From Desulfarculaceae bacterium (GTDB lineage Bacteria > Desulfobacterota > Desulfarculia > Desulfarculales > Desulfarculaceae), in NCBI GenBank assembly GCA_021737645.1, contig JAIPDO010000013.1, positions 18,012 to 82,011 of the forward strand: a stretch of DNA of 64,000 bases, written 5' to 3'. Shown here piece by piece: positions 33,190 to 44,288 of this stretch (position 1 is the first letter of the stretch; the number at the start of each line of letters is the position of its first letter). The position numbers were made by a program, and so were the translations under genes. Below the pieces are notes generated by a model. That model worked only from the letters and a program-made list of their open reading frames with translations, did no database searches and was not told the origin of the DNA.

Positions 33190-34508
33190 GAACTCATCTC
33201 CTCGCCCAGGGCCGGTCCGGATGGGTGGGCCGAGCGCAGGTTTTTGGTGTTCTTGAAAAAGGTGCCGATCACCCACACCGCGAAGCCGCCGATCACCAGG
33301 AAGAACCCCCAGATGCCTATCTGGTCCAGCACCATGACCGTGGTCTTGCCCAGGCTGATGATCTCCATGTCGGCCAGCTTGCCCGGCAGGGCGAAGATGC
33401 GGTTCATGAACCCGGCCAAGACCGCCATGGCGTAGAAGCCGCGGATGGTGGTGCCTGGCACCACCTTGGTGACCATGGCCCCGATCTGGATGCCCAGCAG
33501 CGAGCCGATGAGCATGCCCATGGCCAGGGTGTAGAAGATGAAGCCGTAGATGGCGTACTGGCTGATGGCCGCGTAACCGGCGGTGAACACGATCTGGAAG
33601 ATGTCGGTGCCCACGGTGGTCATGGAGCTGACCCCCAGGGTGTACACGAAGATGGGGAAGGTGAGGAATCCGCCGCCCACGCCCATGATGCCCGCCGCCA
33701 GGCCCACGATAAAGCCGCTGACGATGAGGAACCAGGCGCTGATGGCCCGCCCGCCGGGCACCAGGCTTTGGTCGAAGCGCACCATGGGGCGCAGGTTCAT
33801 GCCCTGGAGCTTTTGGGGCAGGCTGCCCAACTCCGCGCCCTCCACCTTGCCGCCGTGGGGCAGCTCGCAGGCGGCATCGTTCTTGCGGCACTTCAGGAAG
33901 TCGCCCAGGGCGTAGAAGCCCAGGCCGCCCAGCATCACCGCGTAGATGGTGGTGATGAAGGCGTCGCTCAAGACCGGGTTGATCTCGTAGAGAACCCGGT
34001 TGATGAGCCCGCCGCAGGTGGCCCCGCCGATGGCCCCGATGAGGAAGGTAGCCGCCAGGGCCACGGACACGTTGCCCAGCTTGCGGTGGATCACGCTGCC
34101 CATGATGGCTTTGGCGAAGATGTGGAACAAATCGGTGCCCACCGCCAGGATGCCCTTGATGCCCGCGCTCATCAGGGCGGGGGCGATGATGAAGCCGCCG
34201 CCCGCGCCGATGCAGCCGGTGATGAGCCCGGCGCACAGGCCGATGAGGATGGAGGCGATGAAGATGCCGGTGGAGTAGAAGGCCGGGCTGTAGGCCTTTT
34301 TGCCGCCCAGCACTTCGGGCAGGGCGGAGCCGATCTGATCGGCGAAGGCGATGCCGCCCAGGATGGCGGGCACCAGCATCAATCCCAAAATTATAAGCCG
34401 TTTTTTGTCGCCCAGGATGGTCCGGGCCGTGGCGATCTCCCACCTGGCGTGGGCCTGGGCGCCGGCCACCATGAACTGTCCCAGTCCTTTAAAGAAACTC
34501 ATGGTCAT
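33186..34508 (-). CDS. TSUP-family (TauE/SafE) anion transporter
   Basis: 440 residues with about eight to nine transmembrane helices in two homologous halves, each with the family's Gly-rich signature: LITGCIGAGGGFIIAP in the first and GIMGVGGGFLTFP in the second. A cytoplasmic loop of about 50 residues with two Cys separates the halves. TSUP proteins move sulfite, sulfoacetate or other small sulfur-containing or organic anions. In a dsr-bearing organism sulfate or sulfite is an attractive substrate, but this is inference. ATG 34502 (third codon) has better spacing from GGAAGG than ATG 34508. The operon includes two receivers and a kinase upstream. Confidence 0.9.
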   Translation of the reverse strand: MTMSFFKGLGQFMVAGAQAHARWEIATARTILGDKKRLIILGLMLVPAILGGIAFADQIGSALPEVLGGKKAYSPAFYSTGIFIASILIGLCAGLITGCIGAGGGFIIAPALMSAGIKGILAVGTDLFHIFAKAIMGSVIHRKLGNVSVALAATFLIGAIGGATCGGLINRVLYEINPVLSDAFITTIYAVMLGGLGFYALGDFLKCRKNDAACELPHGGKVEGAELGSLPQKLQGMNLRPMVRFDQSLVPGGRAISAWFLIVSGFIVGLAAGIMGVGGGFLTFPIFVYTLGVSSMTTVGTDIFQIVFTAGYAAISQYAIYGFIFYTLAMGMLIGSLLGIQIGAMVTKVVPGTTIRGFYAMAVLAGFMNRIFALPGKLADMEIISLGKTTVMVLDQIGIWGFFLVIGGFAVWVIGTFFKNTKNLRSAHPSGPALGEEMSS

Positions 34509-34570
34509 ATGCCTTCCGATGATTCGGTTCAGTTTAAGTTCCGGTTAAGCTCCGGTTTCCCACTCGAGTA

Positions 34571-34951
34571 TCAGCGTTCTTGTGAGGCATAGATGCGCGT
34601 GAGCAGGTCGCCCAGCTCACAGGGTTTGGTCAGATAGTCGAAAGCGCCCAGGGCCATGCCCTCGCGGGCCGCCTGCTCCGAGCCGTGGCCGGTGAGGATG
34701 ATCACCGCCAGGTTGGGGTCCATCATCTTGAGGACCTTGAGCACCTCGATGCCGTCCATGTCCTCCATCTTCAGGTCCACCACCGCCACGTCGAAGCTCT
34801 GCTCACGGGCTTGGCGCACGGCTTCGGTGCCTGAACTGACCGGAGTGACCTCCAGGTTGCGCTTGCTCATGCGCTTGTTTAGCACCTCCAAATAGCCCAG
34901 CTCGTCGTCGACCAACAGGACCTTGAGCCGCTCGGCGCCTTGGCCGCTCAT
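34571..34951 (-). CDS. Single-domain response regulator
   Basis: 126 residues. Receiver with LLVDDEL, Asp59 in VAVVDLKME, LTGHGSEQ and LTKPCE; no output domain. Lies between another stand-alone receiver and the TSUP transporter on the same strand, probably one transcript from the sigma-54 promoter at 37223. May be a phosphate relay or sink for the adjacent kinase, or may bind the transporter. Confidence 0.92.
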   Translation of the reverse strand: MSGQGAERLKVLLVDDELGYLEVLNKRMSKRNLEVTPVSSGTEAVRQAREQSFDVAVVDLKMEDMDGIEVLKVLKMMDPNLAVIILTGHGSEQAAREGMALGAFDYLTKPCELGDLLTRIYASQER

Positions 34952-34981
34952 GACCTACTCCCTTCGCTCAAAACCCGCAGT

Positions 34982-35428
34982 CTACGACTCACGCCTGAGC
35001 GCGTGCACGCGCACCCGCGCGTCCAAAATCTTGGCTTCGTGGGCCCGCTTCTTGGCCACGGCCTCGCCCACCTTGGCCATCAGAAGGTCCATCTCGCAGG
35101 GCTTCATGAGGTAGTCGTAGGCCCCGCCTTTCATGCCCTCTATGGCGCTTTCCACCGTGGCGTGGCCGGTGAGCATGATCACCTCCACGTTGGGATGCCT
35201 GGCCTTGATGGCGGCCAGGGTCTCCAGGCCGTCCATGCCCGGCATCTTCACGTCTAGGATCACCACGTCGATGCGGCTGGGCCCGCCGCCGTGCAGCTTT
35301 TCCAGGGCCTGTTGGCCGCTGAAAGCCTTCTCCACGGTCAAATCCCGTTTGGCCAGACGCTTGGCCATGGTCTCCACAAAGGGGACTTCATCGTCCACCA
35401 GGAGCACCGAGGGGTTGACTAAAACCAT
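34982..35428 (-). CDS. Single-domain response regulator
   Basis: 148 residues from ATG 35428, which has GGGAGGAAG upstream; the TTG at 35443 would overlap that site. Receiver with LLVDDEV, Asp59 in VVILDVKMP, LTGHAT and LMKPCE, then a short helical tail rich in Arg. No DNA-binding domain. Its kinase is encoded 30 bases upstream. Confidence 0.92.
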   Translation of the reverse strand: MVLVNPSVLLVDDEVPFVETMAKRLAKRDLTVEKAFSGQQALEKLHGGGPSRIDVVILDVKMPGMDGLETLAAIKARHPNVEVIMLTGHATVESAIEGMKGGAYDYLMKPCEMDLLMAKVGEAVAKKRAHEAKILDARVRVHALRRES

Positions 35429-35458
35429 TTTTCTTCCTCCCAATGACAGCCTTTTGTT

Positions 35459-37186
35459 CTAAGCTTGCCCGGCTCGGGGCGCGCCCGTGGTGGCCGGATT
35501 TGAATCTTGGCGGGCAGGCAGGATCACGGTGAAGGTGGAGCCTTTGCCCTTGGCGCTGGTCACGGTTATCTCCCCGCCGAGCTTGTTGATGATGCCGTAG
35601 CAGATGGACAGGCCCAGGCCGGTCCCCTGCCCCACCGGCTTGGTGGTGTAGAAGGGGTCGAAGATGCGGGCCAGGTTGGCGTCGGCGATGCCGATGCCGG
35701 TGTCGGATACGCTCATGCGCACCGCGCCGTTTTCCAGGCTGGTGGTCACCTTGACCGTGCCGCCCTCGCTGCTTATGGCGTCCACCGCGTTGTTCACCAG
35801 GTTTAAGAGAACCTGCTGCAACTCGCTGGGGCTGGCCGCCACCCGGGGCAAATCCTTGTCCAGGGCGGTGGTGAGCTTCACCCCGGCGTAGCGCGACTTC
35901 TGCCCCACCAGGCCCAGCACCTCGCCCACCAGGCCGTTGATGTCCACCGGCTTGATGGTGGGGTCGGTCTTGCGGGCGAAGGAGAGTAGCTTGTGGGTGA
36001 TCTGCTTGCAGCGCTCGCCCTGCTCCTGGATCTGCTGCACCGCCCGCTGAATCTCGCTGAGGGTCTCCTCGCTCATCGGGCCCTCGTCGCTCATCAGGTC
36101 CTCGATCCAGCCCGCCTCCTCCACCATGATGGCCACCGGGTTGTTGATCTCGTGGGCGATGCCCGCGGCCAGCTCGCCGATGGAGGCCAAGCGGCCCGCT
36201 TCGATCATCTTTTCGTTCATGGATTCCTTTTGTTCGTCGGCCTCGGCGATGCGCCGCACCAGGCGCCGCGCCAGGATGAGGGTGGCCACCACGATGAGCA
36301 GGCCGCCGATCACGAAGATGGCGATGGCCGCCCGCTGGGCCTGCACCAGGTGCACGAAGGCGTCGGACACCTCCTGCTGGGCGCAGATGATCCACTGGCC
36401 CTTTTTTAGCGGCGCGGCGGCGTAGATCATGGCCTGTCCCAGGGAGTCGGGCCGCTCCACGATGGTGACCCTGCCCGGGTCCAGGGGCTCCTGCAATAGT
36501 TGCCGCCAAGCCCCGGAGGCCAGGATCACCTCCTGGCGGGGCTTGGTCTGGAACTCGCTCTGGCGGTTCAGGATGAAGGCGAAGCCGGTTTCACCGATGC
36601 GGATGTTTTCCACCAGGGCGTTGAAGGACTCGAAGTCGATGGTGGCCTTTAAGAGCCAGTCGCGGCCCTGATAGCGTTTCTTGGCCGCCACGATGAAGTG
36701 GGGGCTGCCTCTTAGGCCCGCGAAAACGTTGGAGACGAAGTGCTCGCTCTTAGATGCCTGCCTGAACCACTGGGCGGTGGAGTAGTTGGCCCCGGCCAAG
36801 TTGTAAGGCCCGGCGTAGGCCACCTGGGCCCCCTTGGCATCCACCAGGCCCAGGTCCACGTAGACCCCGTTGTATTCCTCGCGCAGCAGGCCCAGCTTGG
36901 CCTTTAAGAAGGCCGGGTCCTGAAGCTCGGGCACGGTGTAAGAGCGGGCCAGAACCCGGATGTCGGCCAGGCGGTCGATCAAAAAGGCGTCGATGGTGCG
37001 GCGGTGCTTGTTGAGCAACACCTCCAGGTTTTCTTCCACCTTGGTCTGGTAGGCCTGTTTGAACTGATGGAGGATGATGGCGCCCGTCAGGAACAGGGGC
37101 AGCAGGGATATGACCACCACGAACAGCACCAGGTTGCGGGTCAGGGTGCGGTAGTAGGCGGCTGGTCTTATGCGGGCGGTTTGCAT
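35459..37186 (-). CDS. NtrB-like membrane sensor histidine kinase
   Basis: 575 residues. Two transmembrane helices (about 17-40 and 287-306) enclose a double-Cache-like periplasmic sensor (about 45-280; YVDLGLVDAKGAQVAYAGPY and GFAFILNRQ). The HisKA box GELAAGIAHEINNP carries His345. HATPase motifs are NLVNNAVDAI, DTGIGIADA and GTGLGLSICYGI. There is no PAS or receiver domain. First gene of a minus-strand operon with two receivers, the TSUP transporter and its partner, read from a sigma-54 promoter 37 bases upstream. The Cache sensor probably binds a small organic or sulfur ligand. Confidence 0.93.
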   Translation of the reverse strand: MQTARIRPAAYYRTLTRNLVLFVVVISLLPLFLTGAIILHQFKQAYQTKVEENLEVLLNKHRRTIDAFLIDRLADIRVLARSYTVPELQDPAFLKAKLGLLREEYNGVYVDLGLVDAKGAQVAYAGPYNLAGANYSTAQWFRQASKSEHFVSNVFAGLRGSPHFIVAAKKRYQGRDWLLKATIDFESFNALVENIRIGETGFAFILNRQSEFQTKPRQEVILASGAWRQLLQEPLDPGRVTIVERPDSLGQAMIYAAAPLKKGQWIICAQQEVSDAFVHLVQAQRAAIAIFVIGGLLIVVATLILARRLVRRIAEADEQKESMNEKMIEAGRLASIGELAAGIAHEINNPVAIMVEEAGWIEDLMSDEGPMSEETLSEIQRAVQQIQEQGERCKQITHKLLSFARKTDPTIKPVDINGLVGEVLGLVGQKSRYAGVKLTTALDKDLPRVAASPSELQQVLLNLVNNAVDAISSEGGTVKVTTSLENGAVRMSVSDTGIGIADANLARIFDPFYTTKPVGQGTGLGLSICYGIINKLGGEITVTSAKGKGSTFTVILPARQDSNPATTGAPRAGQA

Positions 37187-37222
37187 GGCTTACTTCCCGT
37201 TCAGGTTGCTGCCCCCTTAATG

Positions 37223-37237
37223 GCAATTGATGTGCCA
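37223..37237 (-). promoter_or_regulatory. Sigma-54 (-24/-12) promoter of the kinase-receiver-TSUP operon
   Basis: Minus strand reads TGGCAC-ATCAA-TTGC, exactly the consensus TGGCAC-N5-TTGC. It is 37 bases upstream of the kinase start and downstream of the gene for an NtrC-type activator on the same strand. Transcription would begin about 12 bases further on, near 37211. Confidence 0.87.
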
Positions 37238-37378
37238 AAATTCACCAGCGTTTCGCAATTTTAAGCTTTGTTGGGTTTTGATATAAAAAATAGTTAGTTG
37301 CGCCGGGGCCTTTGGACGAGGCTCTGCCGCGCCCAGGCCGGGCGGCCCGGCGGGGGGGGCTTTTAACTGTCGGAAAAT

Positions 37379-37393
37379 TTTACAGGCTGTAAA
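37379..37393. promoter_or_regulatory. Candidate upstream activator site for the NtrC-type regulator
   Basis: TTTACAG-G-CTGTAAA, a perfect 7-1-7 inverted repeat about 145 bases upstream of the sigma-54 -24 element, the usual distance for bacterial enhancer-binding proteins. Confidence 0.6.
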
Positions 37394-37424
37394 GAGATAC
37401 GACGGATGGGAGATTAAAAGAGGT

Positions 37425-38831
<1,407 letters not shown>

Positions 38832-38945
38832 GACGGCCTCCCAAATTAGGTGCAATCATACTATGAGGAATCGCGAGCGAAATATCCAGTGAAAAAATTC
38901 ACATTGGGCGGGGTGCGAAATTGCCCTATGCCGCACCGGGGAAGG

Positions 38946-40892
38946 CTAAAATTTGTCCGGCAAAATGGCTTGCAGCTTGCGGCGCAATTCCGAAGGGGTG
39001 AAGGGCTTTTGGATAAACCCGGCCAGCCCCTTGCCGGTGAAGCGGTTGGTGGACTCCTGCTCGTTGTAGCCGCTGGTGAGTAGCACCTTGACCGTGGGCT
39101 TGAGACGGCGCATCTGGTGGAAGGTCTCCTCGCCGGACATGCGGGGCATGGTCATGTCCAACAGCACCAAGTCCACTCTTTCCAGGTGTTGGCGGAACAA
39201 ATTCAGGCCGTCCACCCCGTCCTTGGCGGTGAGCACCCGGCAGCCCATCTTTTCCAGGGACAGGCGGGTGACCCCGCGCACCATTTCGTCATCGTCCACC
39301 AGCAACACGTGGATGATCTTGGCCGGCTGCCCTTGTTCGGGCGAGGCCTCGTCATCCCTCTGGGCCGGCTTTTGGCTGGCGGGCAAAAGCACCTTGATGG
39401 CGGTGCCCTTGCCGAGCTCGCTATAGACTTTTATGGTGCCCTGGTGGCCCCGGATTATGCCCAGCACCGCGGCCAGGCCCAGGCCGCGCCCGGTGAACTT
39501 GGTGGTGTAGAAGGGGTCGAAAATGCGCTCCTGGGTGGCCCGGTCCATGCCCACCCCGGTGTCGGACACCTCCAGGTGCACGTAGGTGCCGGTGGGCAGC
39601 TCCTCGTCCACGTGGGTGGAGGCCAGGTAGTTGCGGTCCACCTGGGTTACCCCGGTGCAGATGGTTATGGTGCCGTTCATGTCTTCCAGGGCATCGGAGG
39701 CGTTGGTGATCAGGTTCATGATCACCTGGCGCATCTGGGTGACATCCACCTGCACCGAGGGCAGGTCTTCCTCCATGTTCAGGCGAACCTGCGCCTGCTT
39801 GGAAATCACCGTGTTTAAAAGGCTGCGCAGCTCGGTGACCAGGCTGGAGATGTTGATCGCCTTGACCACGAAACGGCCCCGCCCGGAATAGGCCAAAAGC
39901 TGGTTGGTGAGATCGGCCAGCCGTCTGGCCGCGGTTTCGATGTGCTCGAAATACATCATCACCGGCGAATCCGGAGACAGGTCCATGCGGGCCAGCTCGG
40001 CGTTGCCCAGGATGCCCATGAGCATGTTGTTGAAGTCGTGGGCGATGCCCCCGGCCAACACCCCCAGGCTTTCCAGCTTTTGCACCTGGAGCAGTTGCTG
40101 CTCGATCTTTAGGCGCTCGGCCTCGGCCTGCTTCATGGCGCTGATGTCCTGGCTCACCGACACCAGGCACTGGCGGCCGTCGATCTCCAGGAGCTCGCCG
40201 GAATACAGAGTGGGTATCTCCCGGCCTTCCTTGGTGTGGCGCACCGCCTCCAGGTTGCTCACCGAGCCTTTTGCCTTTATCAGCTCCACCACCCTTTGGC
40301 GCTCGGCCGCCGTGGCCCAGATGCCCAGATCCACACTGCCCCGGCCCAGAACCTCCTCACGGGTGTAGCCCACCGCGTTTAAAAAGGCGTCGTTGACCTC
40401 CAGGTAGGCTCCGTCTTCCAGGGAGCTGATTACCACCCACACCGGGCTGTGCTTGAAGACCTTGGAAAATTTTTCCTCGCTGGCCTTGAGCGCCTGCTGG
40501 GAGCGCCAACGCTCCAGGCCGTAGCGCACCGCCTTGCCCAGGCTGAGGGGACTCATCTCGTTTTTGGTGATGTAGTCCTGGGCCCCCTCGCGCAGGCTGG
40601 CCAGGGCCACCTCGCGGTCGCCCAACCCGGTCAGGATGATGATGGGCGTGCCCGGGGCGGCCTCGGTAAGCCGGTGGAAAGTGGCGATGCCCTGGCTGTC
40701 GGGCAGGCCCAGATCGGACATTATCAGATCGAAGCGCTCTTGGCTCAAAAGCTCCAGGGCCATGGCCAGGGTGTCGCCCCGCGCCAGTTCGCAGGCCAGA
40801 TCCGGAGATTCGTGAAGGTATTCCTCCACCAGGCGGGCATCGCCGGGGTTGTCTTCAACCAGGAGTACGCGGCAAGAATTTTCGTTCATCAT
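38946..40892 (-). CDS. Cytoplasmic hybrid kinase: receiver-PAS-HisKA-HATPase-receiver
   Basis: 648 residues, no membrane segment. The N-terminal receiver (1-125) has [12 protein letters not shown] and Asp60 in LIMSDLGLP. A PAS domain is at about 138-255, HisKA has GVLAGGIAHDFNN with His285, HATPase has DTGVGMD and GRGLGLAAVLGI, and a C-terminal receiver (about 525-645) has LLVDDDE, LVLLDMTMP and IQKPF. It can take phosphate from an upstream kinase through the first receiver and pass its own to the last. It is 21 bases downstream of an Rcp1-like receiver gene, third in a kinase-receiver-kinase operon. Confidence 0.93.
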   Translation of the reverse strand: MMNENSCRVLLVEDNPGDARLVEEYLHESPDLACELARGDTLAMALELLSQERFDLIMSDLGLPDSQGIATFHRLTEAAPGTPIIILTGLGDREVALASLREGAQDYITKNEMSPLSLGKAVRYGLERWRSQQALKASEEKFSKVFKHSPVWVVISSLEDGAYLEVNDAFLNAVGYTREEVLGRGSVDLGIWATAAERQRVVELIKAKGSVSNLEAVRHTKEGREIPTLYSGELLEIDGRQCLVSVSQDISAMKQAEAERLKIEQQLLQVQKLESLGVLAGGIAHDFNNMLMGILGNAELARMDLSPDSPVMMYFEHIETAARRLADLTNQLLAYSGRGRFVVKAINISSLVTELRSLLNTVISKQAQVRLNMEEDLPSVQVDVTQMRQVIMNLITNASDALEDMNGTITICTGVTQVDRNYLASTHVDEELPTGTYVHLEVSDTGVGMDRATQERIFDPFYTTKFTGRGLGLAAVLGIIRGHQGTIKVYSELGKGTAIKVLLPASQKPAQRDDEASPEQGQPAKIIHVLLVDDDEMVRGVTRLSLEKMGCRVLTAKDGVDGLNLFRQHLERVDLVLLDMTMPRMSGEETFHQMRRLKPTVKVLLTSGYNEQESTNRFTGKGLAGFIQKPFTPSELRRKLQAILPDKF

Positions 40893-40913
40893 ACAACTTC
40901 TATCTGGGAGGGA

Positions 40914-41363
40914 CTATTGTGCGTTGGGCAGCTTGACGATGGTCAGCCAGAAATTTTCCACCTGTTGCACCACCTCCAAAAAGCGTTCCAGGTCCAGGGG
41001 CTTGGTGATGTAGCAGTTGGCGTGGAGATCGTAGGTCTTCAGGATGTCCTCCTCGGCCTGGCTGACGGTGAGCACCACCACCGGGATGCGCTTGAGGTCC
41101 GGGTCGTCCTTGATCTCCGCCAAGACCTCCCGCCCGTCTTTGCGGGGCAGGTTCAGGTCCAGCAAAATGACGTCCGGGCGGGGCGCGTCGGCGTAGGGGC
41201 CCTCCCGGTGCAAAAACTCCAGGGCCTTCACTCCGTCGTCCACCCAGTGCAGGCTGTTGGCCACCTTGTTTTCCTTGAGCGCCTCTTGGGCCAGGCGGGC
41301 GTCGCCGGGGTTGTCTTCCACCAGCAAGATGTTGACCGGTTTTTCCATTGATAAGTCCTGCAT
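40914..41363 (-). CDS. Rcp1-like single-domain response regulator
   Basis: 149 residues from ATG 41363, with GGGAGG five bases upstream; ATG 41348 (MEKPVNI) is an alternative. Receiver with [18 protein letters not shown], Asp69 in [13 protein letters not shown], and [10 protein letters not shown]. The NPGDARL signature and length fit the Rcp1 group that partners phytochrome-type HisKA kinases, which is just what the upstream gene encodes, 11 bases away. Likely acceptor for that kinase. Confidence 0.93.
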   Translation of the reverse strand: MQDLSMEKPVNILLVEDNPGDARLAQEALKENKVANSLHWVDDGVKALEFLHREGPYADAPRPDVILLDLNLPRKDGREVLAEIKDDPDLKRIPVVVLTVSQAEEDILKTYDLHANCYITKPLDLERFLEVVQQVENFWLTIVKLPNAQ

Positions 41364-41374
41364 GAATGCCTCCC

Positions 41375-43996
41375 TCACTCTTGGGGGATGGTGAAGTAGA
41401 AAGTGGAGCCTTGGCCGGGGGACGATTCCACCCAGATGCGCCCGCCGTGCCGCTCCACGATTTTTTTGACCAGGGCCAGGCCGATGCCGGTGCCGCCGTA
41501 TTCGGTTTTGCTGTGCAGGCGCTGGTAGATAATGAAAATGCGCTCGAAGTATTGCTCTTCGATGCCCACCCCGTTGTCGCTCACCGAGAAAAGCCATTGG
41601 CCGTCCGCCGCCTGGGCGCCGATGCGCACCACCGGCGGCTGGGGGCCGTGGAACTTTATGGCGTTTTGCACCAGGTTCTGGAACACCTGGACCAGTTGCC
41701 CCTGGTCGGCCAGGATCTGGGGCATTTCGCCCTTTTCCACCTTGGTCCCGGTTTCGCCGATGATCACCTGGAGGTTGCTCAGGGCCAGCTCCAGCACCCG
41801 CCCGCTGTCGGTGGGCTCCAGAGGCTGGCCCTTGGTGGTCACCCGGGAAAAGGCCAGCAGGTCCTGGATGAGCATGCGCATGCGCTCGGCTCCGTCCACC
41901 GCGAAGCCTATGAACTCCTTGGCATCCTGGTCCAGCTTGTCGCCGTAGCGGCGGTTAAGTAGCTGCACGTAGGAACTGACCATGCGCAGGGGCTCCTGCA
42001 GGTCGTGGCTGGCCACATAGGCGAACTGTTGCAGCTCGATGTTGGAACGCTCCAGCTGCTGGGCCTTCTCCTCCAAGTCCCTCTCCATCTGCTGGCGCTC
42101 CAGGAGCAGCCAATAGCCGGTGGCGAAGGAATCCACCATGAGCTCGTCGTCCTCATCGAAGCCGCCGGGTTTGTTGGCCAGGCAGACCAGGCTGACCACC
42201 TCGCCTTCGCGGACGATGGGCGAAGCCATGAAGTTTCTTATCGCCAGGTGCCCCTGGGGCAGCCCCTTGTGTAGAGCGCCGCCATCGGCGTAATTGTTTT
42301 CGATGAAGGACTCCTGGCGGCGGATGGCCTCGGCCCAGAGCCCGGCATCGGCCAGGGGGAAGTGGGCCGAGTCCTGCCGGGTGCGGCAGTCGCCGTGCAC
42401 CCCCCGGCTGTACTCCTCCAGCACCAGCCGCTGGCGGTCTTGCTCCACCCGCCCCAAAAAGGCGTGGCGGGAGCCGGTGATGGCCAACAGGGTGGCCAGC
42501 GCCTTCTCGCTGATTTTGGCCTGGGGCTCATCCAGGTGCTCGTAAAGCTCCCACAGGGCCTCCAGGCGGGTGAGCAGGCGCTCGCGTTTGTCTTCGGCCT
42601 GCCTGCGCTTGGTGGTGTCCCTGAGGATGGCCATCAGGCGCTTTTGGTCCTGCATGCTCACGACCGTGGTGTTTATCTCGCTGAAAAACACCTGGCCGTT
42701 TTTGCGCTGGTCCCGGCACTCGCGTTGCACGCCTTGGCCCTGGGCGGCGGCTTGCAACATCTCGCCCAACAGCTCGGGTTGGTCCACCCCCACCAGGCCC
42801 TCCAGGGTGCGGCCCTGCATCTGATCGGCCGAGTAGCCGTAGCGCTCGAGGAAAGCGTGGTTGCAATCCAGCACTTGGCCGTCAAGGTCCAGCAGTACCA
42901 GGCCGTCCGCCAGGTTTTCGTAGATGGCCCTATAGGCTTGGGAGCTTTCCCGGCCGGTGCGCTCGGCCAGCTGGCGGGCCTTCATCTCCTGTTGCAGCTC
43001 GTCCAGGGAGACGGTGGTGGCGGCCAAGACCTTGGCCCGGCGGATCAGCGCCACGAAGACCAGGGCTATAAGGACGATGCCCAGCAAGGAAAAGGCCAGG
43101 CGGGCCCAGTTGTCCCGCCAATAGCCCTGCCCCACCTCGCTGAGCGAGGTGGTGACCACCACGGCCAGGGGCAGCGAGCCCAGGCGCTCAAAAGCCACCA
43201 GGTGCTCCCCCCGCTTGGGCAGGGGCCGGCTGATGTAGGTGCCCCAGGTTATCTGGTCGTGCAGCCACTGCTTGACCCGGGCGTGGCTTATGGTGGCACC
43301 TGGCTTCCAGTCCCTGGCCGGGGCCTGGGTCAGGATAACCCCCTCCAGGGTGATGAGTTCGGCGCGGCCCCGCCTGCCCAGGCGCAGCGATTCGGCGAAA
43401 TCGTCCAGGTAGGGGGGGGTGACGGCGCCGGCCACCACTCCCCGCAGCTTGCCGCCGGGTCCGGCCAGGGCCACCGCCATGGAAAAGTAGGGCCTGCCGG
43501 TGGTGCCGCTGCGGCGCGGGTTGCCCACATGGTAACCCTTGCCCTGGGCGATGGTCCGGCGGAAGTATCCCCGGCTGGAGATGTCGATGGCCGGGGCCGG
43601 GAATCTATCGCTGATGAGACGCACTTGGCCGGTGAGATCGGCCAGCCAGATGGCCTGTATTTGGGGCGAGGAGGCGGCCACGGCCCGCAACTGGTCGCAG
43701 AGTTTGCGGGAGCCGGCGATCTGGGCCCAGCTCACGTCTTTGGCCAGAGCGGCCGCGCGGTACAAGACCTGCTCCGCCCCCTCCATGGTGCGTAGCATGT
43801 GCTCGGCCAAGGCGTTGGCCGAGTTGGCCGTGCCTTGCTCGGCCGTGGCCAGGCGGTCCTGGTAGCCCAGGTAGGTCATCCAGCCCAAGGCAAACAGCAG
43901 CACGGCCACCACGAAGGTCATGGCCAGCCACAGGGCCCGGGGGGTGCGCATGGAAAAGGCTCTGCCGGAACGGCCGGCCGATTTTAGGGGATTCAT
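41375..43996 (-). CDS. Membrane sensor kinase: Cache-PAS-GAF-phytochrome-type HisKA
   Basis: 873 residues. Transmembrane helices near 25-45 and 300-322 flank a double-Cache periplasmic sensor ([20 protein letters not shown] and [11 protein letters not shown] are typical). Next come PAS (about 355-475; [21 protein letters not shown]), GAF (about 495-645) and HisKA of the phytochrome type, [17 protein letters not shown] with His664. HATPase motifs are DNGVGIEEQ and [18 protein letters not shown]. No receiver of its own, so phosphate should go to the Rcp1-like protein encoded next. First gene of its operon; inverted repeats lie upstream. Confidence 0.93.
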   Translation of the reverse strand: MNPLKSAGRSGRAFSMRTPRALWLAMTFVVAVLLFALGWMTYLGYQDRLATAEQGTANSANALAEHMLRTMEGAEQVLYRAAALAKDVSWAQIAGSRKLCDQLRAVAASSPQIQAIWLADLTGQVRLISDRFPAPAIDISSRGYFRRTIAQGKGYHVGNPRRSGTTGRPYFSMAVALAGPGGKLRGVVAGAVTPPYLDDFAESLRLGRRGRAELITLEGVILTQAPARDWKPGATISHARVKQWLHDQITWGTYISRPLPKRGEHLVAFERLGSLPLAVVVTTSLSEVGQGYWRDNWARLAFSLLGIVLIALVFVALIRRAKVLAATTVSLDELQQEMKARQLAERTGRESSQAYRAIYENLADGLVLLDLDGQVLDCNHAFLERYGYSADQMQGRTLEGLVGVDQPELLGEMLQAAAQGQGVQRECRDQRKNGQVFFSEINTTVVSMQDQKRLMAILRDTTKRRQAEDKRERLLTRLEALWELYEHLDEPQAKISEKALATLLAITGSRHAFLGRVEQDRQRLVLEEYSRGVHGDCRTRQDSAHFPLADAGLWAEAIRRQESFIENNYADGGALHKGLPQGHLAIRNFMASPIVREGEVVSLVCLANKPGGFDEDDELMVDSFATGYWLLLERQQMERDLEEKAQQLERSNIELQQFAYVASHDLQEPLRMVSSYVQLLNRRYGDKLDQDAKEFIGFAVDGAERMRMLIQDLLAFSRVTTKGQPLEPTDSGRVLELALSNLQVIIGETGTKVEKGEMPQILADQGQLVQVFQNLVQNAIKFHGPQPPVVRIGAQAADGQWLFSVSDNGVGIEEQYFERIFIIYQRLHSKTEYGGTGIGLALVKKIVERHGGRIWVESSPGQGSTFYFTIPQE

Positions 43997-44016
43997 TTAG
44001 GTTTTTCTCGCAAGCG

Positions 44017-44055
44017 TGCAATATTTCAAAAATGAAACATTTAAAAGTTATTGCA
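44017..44055. promoter_or_regulatory. Nested inverted repeats upstream of the Cache-PAS-GAF kinase gene
   Basis: TGCAATA (44017-44023) and TATTGCA (44049-44055) enclose TTTCA-AAAA-TGAAA in an AT-rich stretch between two divergent genes. Possible operator; function unknown. The rest of the 292-base gap 43997-44288 shows nothing else. Confidence 0.35.
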
Positions 44056-44288
44056 AGCCGCTTGGGCAGGGGAACGGCGTGTCAAACTCAAGGAGAACTG
44101 GTCCGTGACGGTAGCATAATCAAGTTTGGATTTAAAAGCTAAAGTTAGGGTGATCAAATGAATTTAATGGGAGATGGGCGGCAGGCCGCGGAAATTGCGT
44201 TACGCCCGCCCGTGCCGGCGCTAGCGTCTGGACAAGCCGGGCGTGCCGGTCTACCATAATTCGTGTCCCAGGTTTAAAAGGAGTGCCG

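Noticed and set aside
42362..43795. 477-codon plus-strand open frame opposite the Cache-PAS-GAF kinase
   Set aside because: Antisense of a certain gene; Gly/Gln/His-rich without domain.
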